From positions 1 to 52,381 of the forward strand of contig NZ_PGGC01000097.1 of NCBI RefSeq assembly GCF_002795305.1: DNA of 52,381 bases, written 5' to 3'. The stretch's first letter is position 1. Each line of letters begins with the position of its first letter. A model generated the notes under the pieces. It was given only the letters and a program-made list of their open reading frames with translations, had not been told where the DNA came from and ran no database searches. The DNA comes from Aeromonas cavernicola (GTDB lineage: Bacteria > Pseudomonadota > Gammaproteobacteria > Enterobacterales > Aeromonadaceae). Made by a program: the position numbers and the translations under genes. Positions 27,418 through 37,990 of the stretch are shown here, one piece after another.

Positions 27418-30042
27418 TTACTGCGCCAGCGCCTTACTTACCTTCTCAAACAGATCCCGTGCCAGCCCCTCAAGCTTGGCCAGACGGGTCAGCTCGGCGC
27501 GGATCAGGGCCTTGCGCGCTCCATCCAGTCGCTTGAACTGGATAAGCGGAGTGATGAGGCGGGATGCCACCTGCGGGTTGACCTCGTTAAGCTCGATCAG
27601 CAGATCGGTCAGGAAACGGTAACCGCTGCCATCCACCGCATGGAACTGCACCGGATTGCTCATGGCAAAGCTGCCGGCAAGCGCTCGCAGCCGGTTCGGG
27701 TTGCGAATGCTGAAGGTGGGGTGATTCATCGCCTGTTTCACTTCGCTAAGCACATCGGCAGCCGGTTTGCTGCCAATCAGCCGCAGCCAGTTATCCAGCA
27801 CCAGTCCATCCTTGGCCCACTTGCCCTCAAAATCGGCCAGCAGCGCGGCGCGGCATGGCAGCAAATAGCTGTTGGCCACCTGCAGCGCCGCCAAGGTGTC
27901 GGTCATGTTGTCGGCGGCCCGATACTGCTCGCGCACCAGCGCATCGGCATGCTCCGCATTCAGCGCCGCCAGATAGCCGAGTACCACCCCTTTGAGGGCC
28001 CGCTTGGCCATATCGGCATGCACCACCTGATAGCCGTCCAGACGCAAGCTCTGATAGGTAGCGACCAGCCGCGCGCCAAAGGCCTCAGCAAGACGGGTGT
28101 GGATCGCGTCGCGCACCTGATGAATGGCATCGATATCGGCCACGTCAAACAGCTCAGCCAGCGTGGATTCGCTGGGCAGCGCGAGGATCTCCGCTTTGAG
28201 CGCCGGATCGAGTTCACCATCATCCACAATGGCGACGAAGGCTGCCAGCAGGGTTTGGGAGAGCTCGACCCCCTGCCCGCGCTGTACCTGCGCTACCCCT
28301 TCAATGACCGCCTTGTTGATCAGCATCTGGGCCGCATCCCAGCGGGCAAACTCGTTGCGGGCAAAGCGCATCAAGAAGGCGAGCGCCTCGTCGCTGTAGT
28401 CATAGTGCAACTTGACCGGCGCCGAGAAGTCTCGCAGCAGGGAGGGTATCGGCTTAACCGGCACCTGCTCGAATTCGAAGGTGTGCGCGGCGTCCAACAC
28501 ATTAAGCACGTTGCCAATGGCCTTGCCCTGATATTGCAGCGGGATGGCGGCACCTTGTTGGTCATAGAGCTCGATGTCGAGCGGGATATGCAGCGGCAGT
28601 TTCTGTGGCTGATCCTGCGTCGGCGGCGTATGTTGGCGTACGTGGAGGCGATAGATACCGCTGGCGGCATCGTACTCGTCGGTGACGGTGAGTTCCGGCG
28701 TGCCGGACTGGCTATACCAGCGGCGGAAACGGGTCAGATCCACCCCGGAAGCCTCCTCCATCGCCTGCACAAAATCATCGCAGGTGGCAGCCGAGCCGTC
28801 GTGACGCTCGAAGTAGAAACGCATCCCCGCTTGAAAGGCCGCTTCCCCCAGCAGGGTGTGCATCATCCGGATCACTTCCGAGCCCTTCTCGTAAACGGTA
28901 AGGGTGTAGAAGTTGTTCATCTCGATCACCACATCCGGGCGGATCGGGTGCGCCATGGGACCCGCATCTTCGGCAAACTGCGGGCCACGCACCGTACGCA
29001 CGTTGTTGATGCGGTTGACGCCACGGGAGCCCAGATCGGAGGAAAACTCCTGATCCCGAAACACCGTCAGCCCCTCTTTCAAACTGAGCTGGAACCAATC
29101 ACGACAGGTGACGCGGTTGCCAGTCCAGTTGTGGAAATATTCGTGGCCGATCACCCGCTCGATACCGTGGTAGTCGCCGTCGGTGGCCGTCGCGGGGTTG
29201 GCCAACACGAACTTGGCATTGAAGACATTGAGCCCCTTGTTCTCCATGGCGCCCATGTTGAAAAAATCCACCGCCACGATCATGTAGATGTCGAGATCAT
29301 ACTCAAGACCAAAACGCTGCTCGTCCCAGCGCATCGAGTTGATAAGGCTCTCCATAGCAAAGCCAGCACGGTCGAGGTTGCCCTTGTCGACGAAGATCTC
29401 AAGGGCCACCTTGCGCCCGCTTCGGGTCACGTAGTGGCTGCGTTCCACATCGAAATCACCGGCCACCAATGCAAACAGGTAGCTCGGTTTGGGGAACGGG
29501 TCCTGCCACTGCACAAAGTGCCGACCGCCGTCCAATGCACCGCTGGCAACCTTGTTGCCATTGGAGAGCAGATAAGGGTATTTGGCCTTGTCGGCAGTGA
29601 TACGGGTGCTGTAGCGGGCCAATATATCTGGACGGTCCAAATAATAGGTAATACGCCGAAACCCTTCGGCTTCACACTGGGTGCAGTAGGCATCGCCCGA
29701 TTTATACAGCCCAGAGAGCGCACTGTTCGCAGCAGGATCAAGCTCCGTCACTATGGTGATCACGCACTCTGCCGGCAGGTTAAACAGCGTCAGGTGATGT
29801 TCACTGACCTCGTAGCTGTGGTAAGGAAGACCATCTACCGCTAGGCGCTTAAGGATCAGCTGCTCACCATTGAGGATTAATGGCTGCTGGTGCTCCCCTT
29901 GGCGACGGACCCTGGTAATGGCGGTCACTTCCGTCATTGGCTCTTGCAATTGCACATCGAGATCGATCGTATCGATAAAATAATCAGGGGCTCGGTAATC
30001 TTGGCGGTATTGTGCCGTCATGGTCTCAGGTGTATCGGTCAT
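27418..30042 (-). CDS. pepN: Aminopeptidase N
   Basis: 874 residues from the ATG at 30042 (MTDTPETMTAQYRQDYRAPD), close to E. coli PepN (870). The open frame extends to 30141 but those residues do not fit the family. GAMENKGLNVFN is the exopeptidase motif and HEYFHNWTGNRVT is the HExxH zinc site, with the third ligand Glu 18 residues on (LKEGLTVFRDQEF). It is a cytoplasmic M1 aminopeptidase with broad N-terminal specificity. A long ORF on the opposite strand is a codon-bias shadow. Confidence 0.97.
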   Translation of the reverse strand: MTDTPETMTAQYRQDYRAPDYFIDTIDLDVQLQEPMTEVTAITRVRRQGEHQQPLILNGEQLILKRLAVDGLPYHSYEVSEHHLTLFNLPAECVITIVTELDPAANSALSGLYKSGDAYCTQCEAEGFRRITYYLDRPDILARYSTRITADKAKYPYLLSNGNKVASGALDGGRHFVQWQDPFPKPSYLFALVAGDFDVERSHYVTRSGRKVALEIFVDKGNLDRAGFAMESLINSMRWDEQRFGLEYDLDIYMIVAVDFFNMGAMENKGLNVFNAKFVLANPATATDGDYHGIERVIGHEYFHNWTGNRVTCRDWFQLSLKEGLTVFRDQEFSSDLGSRGVNRINNVRTVRGPQFAEDAGPMAHPIRPDVVIEMNNFYTLTVYEKGSEVIRMMHTLLGEAAFQAGMRFYFERHDGSAATCDDFVQAMEEASGVDLTRFRRWYSQSGTPELTVTDEYDAASGIYRLHVRQHTPPTQDQPQKLPLHIPLDIELYDQQGAAIPLQYQGKAIGNVLNVLDAAHTFEFEQVPVKPIPSLLRDFSAPVKLHYDYSDEALAFLMRFARNEFARWDAAQMLINKAVIEGVAQVQRGQGVELSQTLLAAFVAIVDDGELDPALKAEILALPSESTLAELFDVADIDAIHQVRDAIHTRLAEAFGARLVATYQSLRLDGYQVVHADMAKRALKGVVLGYLAALNAEHADALVREQYRAADNMTDTLAALQVANSYLLPCRAALLADFEGKWAKDGLVLDNWLRLIGSKPAADVLSEVKQAMNHPTFSIRNPNRLRALAGSFAMSNPVQFHAVDGSGYRFLTDLLIELNEVNPQVASRLITPLIQFKRLDGARKALIRAELTRLAKLEGLARDLFEKVSKALAQ

Positions 30043-30383
30043 TATGGTTAGCTTCCGTACTGATTGAAGGCGAAAAAGGCTGTCATACCCGGTATGCAGT
30101 GCAAACATCAGCCACGCTGACGACGCATGCGCTGTTGACACCCTATCATGCTGAGCTCACGCCTGTGCAGCCTCAGCAACGGTCGTGGCCGAGCAGGTTG
30201 CGGCGGACTGACGTCAACATATCGACCAGTTTACCGCCCTGACGTCTCAGAGCACAGCACAGCACATCCCTTGTCTGTGTTGCCCAGCGTACCCATCGTC
30301 ATCCGGCAAGCCAAGCACCATGGCCATGCGTGAGGTGTAGCTGAACCAACCAACTGGCTGCCTGACCATGATTGACCAAGAAA
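30043..30383. other. Intergenic region between pepN and the haemolysin gene
   Basis: About 340 bp of ordinary GC content that should hold the pepN promoter. I see no gene, no clear promoter pair and no strong repeat, apart from the terminator at its left-strand end (30384-30406). Confidence 0.4.
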
Positions 30384-30406
30384 AATGCCAGCATTGCGCT
30401 GGCATT
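30384..30406 (-). terminator. Terminator after the haemolysin gene
   Basis: AATGCCAGC and GCTGGCATT form a 9-bp stem with a 5-base loop; the minus strand continues as TTTTTCTTGG, 30 bp after the stop codon. Confidence 0.88.
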
Positions 30407-30435
30407 ACTCTCTTCTCTCGGGGCCGTTATTGCTC

Positions 30436-32304
30436 TTAGTACGTTTGTTGGGCCCGATCTGGCGCGGAGAAGATTCGGGTATAAGAGGTCAACGTCCGCA
30501 CGCTGACATGACTCGGCTCACCGTTTTCATCGTAAAGCGCCAATGCGCCCGTTTGCTTGTCATGGCCTAGCTGTTGGTGGTTGCGCAGGTTACGTAGCTG
30601 ATCACTGTTTTGCTGCCACTCCCAACGCTGCCCCAAGCTCTGGCTGCAACGCTGCAGCTGCTCGAGATTGTTACCATCCAGACAGAAGCGGGTATCTTGT
30701 GCGCTAACATAGCGGCCATTTTGGTCGTAGATGAACGATTGAGCGACCGAGGTCTCATCACAGGTCACCGCACTGAGCGTGTGTTGGCTATCTGCGCTTA
30801 GGCAGCGATTGTCAAAGCTCCCTAATTGCACATTGACCGGCCTGCCCCCTGTAAACACCGGATGATTCCAGTTCACCGTAAATGTTTCTGAGGCGGTGAC
30901 TCGTCTGCGTTTATCGGCATCATCGAAACCTTGGAACGAGATATGACCACCGAACACATAGTAATGCTTGTAGATCCCAGTATAGAGAGGCCGGATATTG
31001 ACCGATGAGTCGATGTTAAAGGCTGTGCTGCCCTGCTCATCAGGCGCCGCTTTGTAAATGACATCCAGATTGGGGACGAAACCTTGATAGCTCAGCGGCT
31101 TAATGCGGGTGTGATCCACGTTGTATCCCATGCCCCATACGGTCGCCGTCTTACTCGCCAGTAACGATTCCGCCGTGGCGTACTGCTCTCGCACCCAACT
31201 AAAACTGACGCGCTGCGCGTTGGGCGCTGAGTGCTCGATCCGATAATCTTGGGTGTTATAGGCAAGCTGACGCTGTTGGCTAAATGTGGCTGACGCTTCT
31301 AACTTGGCTTTCGGCCCCTCTTTGCTCACCTCGGCCCCGCCCGTGACACCTATTTGGAAGCCAGAGATTTCCCGATGCTCATAATTACTATTGAGGTTGC
31401 CTGGCGTGCTCCTGAGCAAGGTCGCCTTGGTATTGGAAGCTGCAATCGTTAATCGGTAATCTTGGGCAATGGCATCAGTGGCATAATCTTTGGCCCAACC
31501 ATCAAGCACGAGGTAATCGGCACTATTTTCGACCCAGCCTAGCGTCTCATTGAGCTGGATACCGGCCCCTGCTGACTCTTCATCCAGTGAAATTCTGACG
31601 ATCTTGGCATCCGGGGTGGCTGCCCCTGTGTTGCCAAACTGCAAGGAGCGCTCCAGCGTTACCCGATACACCAGCGAGATATTGGCCGAGTCACAGAACA
31701 CCCGGCTACCTCGGTCCCACGTGCGCGAGCGGGGAAAAGTACACTCGGCTGCGCTGATCGGGCGATTCACATTGAGGTAAAAAGCCACGTGCGGTAGACC
31801 CGTCTCTCCAGCGGTTGGGCGGGCTTGGGAGTCTTGATATGCGACCAGGCTCTCCGCGCGCGCCATGGTCTGGTAAAAAGCGGGGTCATCCATGCCGCTC
31901 AATGGGGTAAACAGCATCTCCCCTTTATAGGCAGAGACCAGCACAACATTCGCATCAAACGAAACACCAGCCAGCTGTTCCATCGCTTTTTTAGCTTGCT
32001 GCCGCCGAGATGAGTCGGTCAGCTCGCTAAAATCGATAAGCAAGGTCTCTCCCTTCGTCAGCACCCGTTCGCGCAGTTGGTCACGACTGATGGGCAGGAG
32101 ATGGGCCTCTTCTCCTGCCACCCACACCTTGGCGTTGAGGTAAGTCACCCCCAGCTCAGAGGGCAAGCTGGCCAACATGGCAATACCTTGAGCGCTACGT
32201 TCACCGATGTCTTCGGCATGACCACTGCCTGCTAACAGGGCCAGTGCAAGCAGGCTTAAGTGGGGCACCTGCGTAATATTCTTGCGTGTGTTGGTATGTT
32301 TCAT
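30436..32304 (-). CDS. hlyA: HlyA-type pore-forming haemolysin/cytolysin
   Basis: 622 residues with a Sec signal peptide (LSLLALALLAGSGHA, cleaved about residue 30). The layout matches the Vibrio cholerae cytolysin / Aeromonas HlyA family: a pro-domain (about 30-150), a leukocidin-like beta-barrel pore-forming domain (about 160-480, with the AECTFPRSRTWDRGSRVFC start and a Tyr-rich pre-stem), and a C-terminal ricin-type beta-trefoil lectin (about 490-600, with CLSADSQHTLSAVTC and FCLDGNNLEQLQRCSQSLGQ). It is exported as a protoxin and forms heptameric pores in host membranes. V. cholerae HlyA has a further jelly-roll lectin domain that is absent here. Flanked by its own terminator and followed by no accessory gene. 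Confidence 0.93.
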   Translation of the reverse strand: MKHTNTRKNITQVPHLSLLALALLAGSGHAEDIGERSAQGIAMLASLPSELGVTYLNAKVWVAGEEAHLLPISRDQLRERVLTKGETLLIDFSELTDSSRRQQAKKAMEQLAGVSFDANVVLVSAYKGEMLFTPLSGMDDPAFYQTMARAESLVAYQDSQARPTAGETGLPHVAFYLNVNRPISAAECTFPRSRTWDRGSRVFCDSANISLVYRVTLERSLQFGNTGAATPDAKIVRISLDEESAGAGIQLNETLGWVENSADYLVLDGWAKDYATDAIAQDYRLTIAASNTKATLLRSTPGNLNSNYEHREISGFQIGVTGGAEVSKEGPKAKLEASATFSQQRQLAYNTQDYRIEHSAPNAQRVSFSWVREQYATAESLLASKTATVWGMGYNVDHTRIKPLSYQGFVPNLDVIYKAAPDEQGSTAFNIDSSVNIRPLYTGIYKHYYVFGGHISFQGFDDADKRRRVTASETFTVNWNHPVFTGGRPVNVQLGSFDNRCLSADSQHTLSAVTCDETSVAQSFIYDQNGRYVSAQDTRFCLDGNNLEQLQRCSQSLGQRWEWQQNSDQLRNLRNHQQLGHDKQTGALALYDENGEPSHVSVRTLTSYTRIFSAPDRAQQTY

Positions 32305-32523
32305 TGTTATCTCCAGTGATGAAATTCATGGCGAAATAGAAAATGAATTCGATCGTTTTTGTTGATAACGCAGATTCTTTTGAGGCTCAACCTTTCATGA
32401 CCATGATCCGCCCTCACCTTCTCTCCCTTGCCAACCCCTTGATGACCAGCTCGCTTGCACTGCCGCCACCCGCGCTATATCTCTATCTCCTAGGCCGTAC
32501 ATGGGTATAACAAGCCATAAAAA
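32305..32523. other. Upstream region of the haemolysin gene
   Basis: About 220 bp between the gyrA terminator and hlyA. GGAGAT precedes the hlyA ATG. The AT-rich part (32330-32390) is the likely promoter, but no convincing -35/-10 pair or Fur box can be called. No ORF is supported. Confidence 0.4.
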
Positions 32524-32556
32524 AACCCCCGGTGTGACGAGCACAATCCGGGGGTT
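32524..32556 (-). terminator. Terminator after gyrA
   Basis: AACCCCCGG and CCGGGGGTT pair, with an inner TGTG/CACA stem; on the minus strand a T6 run follows. It lies 35 bp after the gyrA stop. Confidence 0.92.
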
Positions 32557-32590
32557 ATAGGCTTAGTGAAACCGCCTCTGTAGCATGGTG

Positions 32591-35329
32591 TTACTGGTCA
32601 GTGGCCTCAGTGCCATCGCTGCCAGTGGCATCTCCTGACAGCTCACCATCAACCAACCCATCATCGGTGTCATCTTCATCGCTTTCAGCGATGCGCTGCA
32701 AACCGACCACGGTCTCGTCTTCACCGGTACGGATCAGTCGCACCCCGCCGGTGTTACGGCCAATGACGCTCACCTCGGCAACACGGGTACGCACCAAGGT
32801 GCCACCGTTGGTGATCAACATGATCTGATCGCTCTCTTCGACCTGAATCGCATCGATCACCTTGCCGTTACGCTCGTCCACCTTGATGGAGATAACGCCT
32901 TGGGTGCCGCGACTCTTGGTCGGGTACTCGGCCAGCGCGGTACGCTTGCCATACCCGTTCTCGGTCGCAGTGAGGATGGCCCCTTCACCACGCGGCACGA
33001 TAAGGGAAACCACCTTGTCGCCAGCGGCCAGCTTGATACCACGCACCCCAGCGGCAGTACGGCCCATTGGGCGCACACCCTTGAAGGTGCCCTTGCTTTC
33101 GGTGCTCTCGCTGCCGTCAGCCTCACCGTTGTCGCTGCCATCATCGTCGTTACCAACATCGTCGTCGGTTTCCACGTCATCGCTGGCATCAGCGCGACCA
33201 CTGCCTTCCGCGAAGCGAACCACTTTACCCGCATCGGAGAACAGCATGATCTCGTTGCTGCCGTCGGTGATATCCACCCCGATCAGCTCATCACCCTCTT
33301 TGAGGTTGATGGCACGGATACCAGAGGAGAGCGGACGGCTGAAATCAGACAGGCTGGTCTTCTTCACGGTCCCGTTGGCGGTGGCGAAGAAGACATACTT
33401 CTCGGCATCATATTCCTTCACCGGCAGGATGGCGGTGATGCGCTCACCCTCATCGAGCGGCAATAGGTTGATGATCGGGCGGCCACGGGCACCACGGGAC
33501 GCTTCCGGCAGCTGATAGACCTTGAGCCAGTAGACCTTGCCGCGGGTGGAGAAGCACAAAATGGTGTCGTGGGTGTTAGCCACCAACAAACGCTCCACAA
33601 AGTCCTCTTCCTTGATCCGGGTGGCCGACTTGCCACGGCCACCACGACGCTGCGCCTCGTAATCACTGATCGGCTGATACTTGACATAACCCTGGTGAGA
33701 CAGAGTGACCACTACGTCTTCTGGGGTGATCAGGTCTTCGATGTTGATCTCAGCACTGGACATGCTGATCTCGGTACGACGCTCATCGCCATATTGATCG
33801 CGCACCGCCAGCAGCTCATCGCGGATCACTTCCATCAAGCGCTCTGGGCTCGCCAGAATGAACAGCAGCTCGGCAATTTGATCCAGCAGAGCTTGGTACT
33901 CTTCCAGGATCTTCTCGTGCTCAAGGCCAGTCAGCTTATGCAGACGAAGATCCAAAATGGCCTGAGCTTGCTGTTCGGTCAGGAAGTATTGCCCTTCACG
34001 AATACCAAACTGTGGCTCTAACCACTCGGGACGAGCCGCGTCGTCGCCCGCTTTTTCCAGCATGGCAGCCACATTACCGAGCTCCCAACCACGGGCGACT
34101 AACTTGACTTTGGCATCTGCAGGCGTATCGGAGTGGCGGATCAGCTCGATGATAGGGTCAATGTTAGCCAGCGCGACCGCCAGACCTTCCAAGATGTGCG
34201 CCCGATCCCGCGCCTTGCGCAGTTCGAACACCGTCCGGCGGGTCACCACTTCACGGCGGTGCAGCAGGAATGCATCCAAGATGTCCTTAAGGTTCATCAC
34301 CTTAGGCTGGTTATTATCGAGCGCCACCATGTTGATGCCGAAAGTAGTCTGCATCTGGGTCTGCTTGTAGAGATTGTTAAGTACAATCTCACCAGACTCG
34401 CCACGCTTGATCTCGATAACGATGCGCATACCGTCTTTGTCAGACTCATCGCGCAGGGCACTGATGCCCTCGATCTTTTTCTCTTTAACCAGCTCGGCGA
34501 TCTTCTCGATCAGCCGCGCTTTGTTTACCTGATAGGGAAGCTCATGAACGATGATGGTTTCGCGACTGGTCTTCTCGTCCACTTCCACTTCGGCTTTGGC
34601 CCGTACATAAACGGAACCACGACCGGTACGGTATGCCTGCACGATGCCGGAACGACCGTTGATGATGCCGCCAGTGGGGAAATCCGGGCCGGTGATATAG
34701 GTCATCAACTCGTCAATAGTGAGCGAGCCATTTTCGATCAGCGCCAGACAGCCATTAACGATTTCGGTGAGGTTGTGCGGCGGAATGTTGGTCGCCATGC
34801 CCACGGCGATCCCAGAGGAGCCATTCACCAGTAGGTTCGGCACCTTGGTGGGCATGACCGCCGGGATCATCTCGGTGCCGTCGTAGTTCGGCACCCAATC
34901 GACGGTCTCTTTGTCCAGATCGGCCAGCAGCTCGTGGGAGATACGGGCCATCCGCACTTCGGTATAACGCATGGCCGCAGCGCTGTCGCCATCGACCGAC
35001 CCGAAGTTACCTTGACCATCGACCAACATGTAACGCATGGAGAAATCCTGCGCCATCCGGACAATGGTGTCATACACGGCGCTATCGCCATGGGGGTGAT
35101 ATTTACCGATTACGTCACCGACCACACGGGCCGATTTTTTATAGGGCTTGTTCCAGTCGTTCCCCAACTCGTTCATAGCAAACAGAACGCGGCGGTGAAC
35201 CGGTTTCAAGCCATCACGCACATCGGGTAGCGCTCGTCCTACGATCACGCTCATGGCGTAATCGAGATAGGAACTTTTGAGCTCTTCTTCGATGTTGATC
35301 GGCGTGATCTCTCTGGCCAGATCGCTCAT
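32591..35329 (-). CDS. gyrA: DNA gyrase subunit A
   Basis: 912 residues. The quinolone-resistance region reads [19 protein letters not shown], with Ser83 and Asp87 as in susceptible wild types. The catalytic Tyr lies in [10 protein letters not shown] (residue 122), and QRRGGRG is the GyrA box. The protein is about 37 residues longer than E. coli GyrA, mainly through an acidic insertion at about residues 710-748 inside the C-terminal beta-propeller ([19 protein letters not shown]), plus an acidic tail. GyrA cuts and reseals DNA in the A2B2 supercoiling enzyme. It is divergent from ubiG. Confidence 0.98.
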   Translation of the reverse strand: MSDLAREITPINIEEELKSSYLDYAMSVIVGRALPDVRDGLKPVHRRVLFAMNELGNDWNKPYKKSARVVGDVIGKYHPHGDSAVYDTIVRMAQDFSMRYMLVDGQGNFGSVDGDSAAAMRYTEVRMARISHELLADLDKETVDWVPNYDGTEMIPAVMPTKVPNLLVNGSSGIAVGMATNIPPHNLTEIVNGCLALIENGSLTIDELMTYITGPDFPTGGIINGRSGIVQAYRTGRGSVYVRAKAEVEVDEKTSRETIIVHELPYQVNKARLIEKIAELVKEKKIEGISALRDESDKDGMRIVIEIKRGESGEIVLNNLYKQTQMQTTFGINMVALDNNQPKVMNLKDILDAFLLHRREVVTRRTVFELRKARDRAHILEGLAVALANIDPIIELIRHSDTPADAKVKLVARGWELGNVAAMLEKAGDDAARPEWLEPQFGIREGQYFLTEQQAQAILDLRLHKLTGLEHEKILEEYQALLDQIAELLFILASPERLMEVIRDELLAVRDQYGDERRTEISMSSAEINIEDLITPEDVVVTLSHQGYVKYQPISDYEAQRRGGRGKSATRIKEEDFVERLLVANTHDTILCFSTRGKVYWLKVYQLPEASRGARGRPIINLLPLDEGERITAILPVKEYDAEKYVFFATANGTVKKTSLSDFSRPLSSGIRAINLKEGDELIGVDITDGSNEIMLFSDAGKVVRFAEGSGRADASDDVETDDDVGNDDDGSDNGEADGSESTESKGTFKGVRPMGRTAAGVRGIKLAAGDKVVSLIVPRGEGAILTATENGYGKRTALAEYPTKSRGTQGVISIKVDERNGKVIDAIQVEESDQIMLITNGGTLVRTRVAEVSVIGRNTGGVRLIRTGEDETVVGLQRIAESDEDDTDDGLVDGELSGDATGSDGTEATDQ

Positions 35330-35518
35330 AGAAAGCTTTATCCCTAATTAGTTGTTCTTTGGGCTTAAACAGCGCGCCATGGTAACACAGCAGGGCCGAT
35401 TTCTTAAGCCACAAATCGGGCTGGCCTGGCAAAGTGGGTTCGTTATAATGCCCGCCAACACCCTTGATGGCGCGTATTCCATCCAGCCTGCGTGCCCTTG
35501 TTACAGGATCTTCGAAAA

Positions 35519-36235
35519 ATGAACAGTGATGCGAATGTCGATCTGACCGAGATCGCCAAATTTGAGGCCATCGCCTCCCGCTGGTGGGACATGGAAGGGG
35601 AGTTCAAACCCTTGCACCAGATCAATCCAGTGCGTCTTGACTGGATCACCGACCACAGCGGCGGCCTGTTTGGCAAACGGATTGTCGATATTGGCTGCGG
35701 CGGCGGTATTTTATCGGAGAGCATGGCTCGCCGTGGCGCCATCGTGACCGGTATCGACATGGGTAAAGAGCCGCTCGGCGTCGCCCGCCTGCACGCGTTG
35801 GAACAAGGGGTTGAGCTGGACTATCAGCAGATGACGGCAGAGCAACATGCCGAGCAGGCTGCTGGCCAATATGACATCGTCACCTGTATGGAGATGCTGG
35901 AGCACGTGCCGGACCCCGCTTCCGTGTTGCGCGCTATCGCCAACTTGGTTCGCCCGGGCGGCCGAGTGTTTGTCTCGACCATTAACCGCAACCCTAAGTC
36001 TTACCTGATGATGATCATCGGCGCCGAGTATTTGCTAAAAATGGTTCCCAAAGGCACCCACAATCACCAGAAATTCATTACCCCAGCCGAGCTGTGCCGG
36101 ATGGCAGAAAGCGCGGGCTTAGTGGTGCAAGACATGAGTGGCGTGCACTATGCCCCACTGACTAACCGCTTCAAACTCGGCGCCAATGTGGACGTCAATT
36201 ATATGGTCACCTTTACCCGCCCCGCCCACGACTGA
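35519..36235 (+). CDS. ubiG: Ubiquinone biosynthesis O-methyltransferase UbiG
   Basis: 238 residues from the ATG at 35519 ([20 protein letters not shown]), preceded by AGGAT; an upstream GTG in the same frame is not used by the family. [16 protein letters not shown] is the SAM-binding motif I, and [12 protein letters not shown] is the post-motif. UbiG carries out both O-methylation steps of ubiquinone synthesis. Divergence from gyrA is the same as in E. coli. Confidence 0.97.
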   Translation: MNSDANVDLTEIAKFEAIASRWWDMEGEFKPLHQINPVRLDWITDHSGGLFGKRIVDIGCGGGILSESMARRGAIVTGIDMGKEPLGVARLHALEQGVELDYQQMTAEQHAEQAAGQYDIVTCMEMLEHVPDPASVLRAIANLVRPGGRVFVSTINRNPKSYLMMIIGAEYLLKMVPKGTHNHQKFITPAELCRMAESAGLVVQDMSGVHYAPLTNRFKLGANVDVNYMVTFTRPAHD

Positions 36236-36259
36236 CCGCGCCTTATCCCCCTAGGCAAC

Positions 36260-36286
36260 CACCAGTGGCGAGGCCGGCCACTGGTG
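36260..36286 (+). terminator. Hairpin after ubiG
   Basis: CACCAGTGGC (36260-36269) pairs with GCCACTGGTG (36277-36286) in a 10-bp stem, 25 bp after the stop. There is no T-tail, so it may stabilise the mRNA end rather than terminate. Confidence 0.45.
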
Positions 36287-36425
36287 TGCCCGATAACAGA
36301 CCAGCCTTGGATGCCGCAGCCGTCGTGTCCCCTGCTCACAGCACGCCACCAGCAGAAGCTGACAGCGTCCCCTATTGCCACTACAATCTGCGCTCTTTTT
36401 ATCCTCTTGCCGTTCGGAATTGGTT

Positions 36426-37370
36426 ATGCGCGTTGTATTGGCCCCTATGCAGGGAGTGCTGGATCATTTGATGCGAGAGGTGCTGACCTCCATCAACGAC
36501 TATGACCTGTGTATCAGCGAGTTTATTCGGGTCGTCGATCAACTGTTGCCAGAGAAAGTGTTTTATCGGCTCTGCCCTGAGCTTAAGCAAGGGGGCAAGA
36601 CCCGAGCAGGCACCCCGGTGCGCGTACAGCTGCTGGGGCAACATCCCGAATGGTTGGCTGAAAATGCCCTACGCGCCATTGAGCTAGGCTCGCCGGGGGT
36701 GGATCTGAACTTTGGCTGCCCCGCCCCCACGGTCAACAAGAGCAAAGGGGGCGCGGTGCTGCTCAAAGAACCCGAGACCCTCTATCGCATCGTCAACGCG
36801 GTGCGCGAGGCCGTGCCTGCTCATCTCCCCGTCAGCGCTAAAATACGCCTCGGTTATGAGGACAAAGCCCTCTACATGGAGAATGCACACGCCGCTTGGC
36901 AAGGCGGTGCCGACGAGCTAGCGGTGCATGCCCGGACCAAGGTCGAAGGCTACAAAGCCCCTGCCCATTGGCAATATGTGGATGATATTCGTCGTGCGCT
37001 GCCGATCCCGGTCACGGCGAATGGCGAAATCTGGAACCACGCTGATGCTATCGCCTGTGCCCGGGTGAGCGGCTGTGAGACCCTGATGGTGGGGCGCGGA
37101 GCCCTGTCGTTACCCAATCTGGCCGACGTGATGAAAACCGGCTGTGCTCATCTTGGTTGGGGCGACGTATTGCAACTAATGGTGCGCTATACCGAACAAG
37201 ATTTAGCCAGCGAGAAAGCCGACTATTATCCCAGTCGTATCAAGCAATGGTTCAGCTACCTCAGGCGAGAATACCCAGCAGCTGACCTCCTCTTTCGTGA
37301 TATCCGAGTGCTCAAAGAGACTCACCCCATTCGCGATGCCTTGCTACATGCGGCTCAAACTCAGATCTAA
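36426..37370 (+). CDS. dusC: tRNA-dihydrouridine(16) synthase DusC
   Basis: 314 residues from the ATG at 36426 (MRVVLAPMQGVLDHLMREVL), the length of E. coli DusC (315). The TIM barrel binds FMN; the catalytic Cys lies in DLNFGCPAPTVNKSKGG, and VHARTKVEGYKAPA and NGEIWNHADA bind phosphate and tRNA. Specificity for U16 (DusC rather than DusA or DusB) rests on overall similarity and length. A membrane-like longer N-terminus in the same frame is not supported. Confidence 0.93.
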   Translation: MRVVLAPMQGVLDHLMREVLTSINDYDLCISEFIRVVDQLLPEKVFYRLCPELKQGGKTRAGTPVRVQLLGQHPEWLAENALRAIELGSPGVDLNFGCPAPTVNKSKGGAVLLKEPETLYRIVNAVREAVPAHLPVSAKIRLGYEDKALYMENAHAAWQGGADELAVHARTKVEGYKAPAHWQYVDDIRRALPIPVTANGEIWNHADAIACARVSGCETLMVGRGALSLPNLADVMKTGCAHLGWGDVLQLMVRYTEQDLASEKADYYPSRIKQWFSYLRREYPAADLLFRDIRVLKETHPIRDALLHAAQTQI

Positions 37371-37456
37371 CCGCTCATTACTTGACACATATCATCCTGA
37401 TAGACCAGTCACGTCCTTATACTTGCTTGCAAATGGGTCAATAGTAAGGACGCAAT

Positions 37457-37834
37457 GTGAGTGAAATGACGCAAACAAAGTTAGCGGTCTGGCGTGACAA
37501 CTTGCTAACTGACTGGGCGCATGTCAAGGAGACCCTGGTCAATCAACTGCACGCTTGCCATCAGGATCGATGGGCAAAGCAGATTGCTCTGTGCGAACAC
37601 GACCAACTGCTAGATCTGATCAGTCAATGGGATCTGCCCACCGTCACGCAAGCGATGGCACGCCTCAAACGTATTGATGCAGCCCTCTGTCAGATGGATC
37701 TTGGCCTCTATGGCCTGTGCGCTGATTGCGAAGAGCCCTTAAGCGACGCCCAATTAGCGCAAGACCCAACGGCGCAACGTTGTCCACACTGCGACGCCCG
37801 TTATCGCAAAGGGTTCCACGGCCACGAGTTATAA
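37457..37834 (+). CDS. DksA/TraR-family zinc-finger protein
   Basis: 125 residues from a GTG at 37457, seven bases after TAAGGAC; an ATG nine bases on is possible. The C-terminus has the C4 zinc finger CADCEEPL...CPHCDARYRK, preceded by the LKRIDAALCQMDLGLYG helix typical of DksA-like proteins. The N-terminal coiled coil is short and lacks the DxxDxA tip of DksA itself, so direct control of RNA polymerase is uncertain. The RBS lies inside an inverted repeat (CGTCCTTA at 37412-37419 and TAAGGACG at 37445-37452). Confidence 0.85.
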   Translation: MSEMTQTKLAVWRDNLLTDWAHVKETLVNQLHACHQDRWAKQIALCEHDQLLDLISQWDLPTVTQAMARLKRIDAALCQMDLGLYGLCADCEEPLSDAQLAQDPTAQRCPHCDARYRKGFHGHEL

Positions 37835-37990
37835 AGAGATCAACCCAAGCCCCAGTTGCCGCCGTCTTGTGACGCCGGCATGGGTGCTCGTATTTGCGGG
37901 CTGGTGTTGACGACGGACTGATTTGATGAGGGGGGGCGATAGGATGACGCCCACACAGCCGCTCATCCACTGGGTAGCAGAGGGCCCGAG

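Noticed and set aside
27301-29844. 847-codon ORF on the plus strand opposite pepN
   Set aside because: It lies inside the intact pepN gene in the antisense frame, is rich in His, Arg, Gln and Gly, has no RBS and no domain; a GC-bias shadow.
32305-32400. Fur box in the haemolysin promoter region
   Set aside because: AT-rich stretch has only short partial matches to the Fur consensus; not enough to call.
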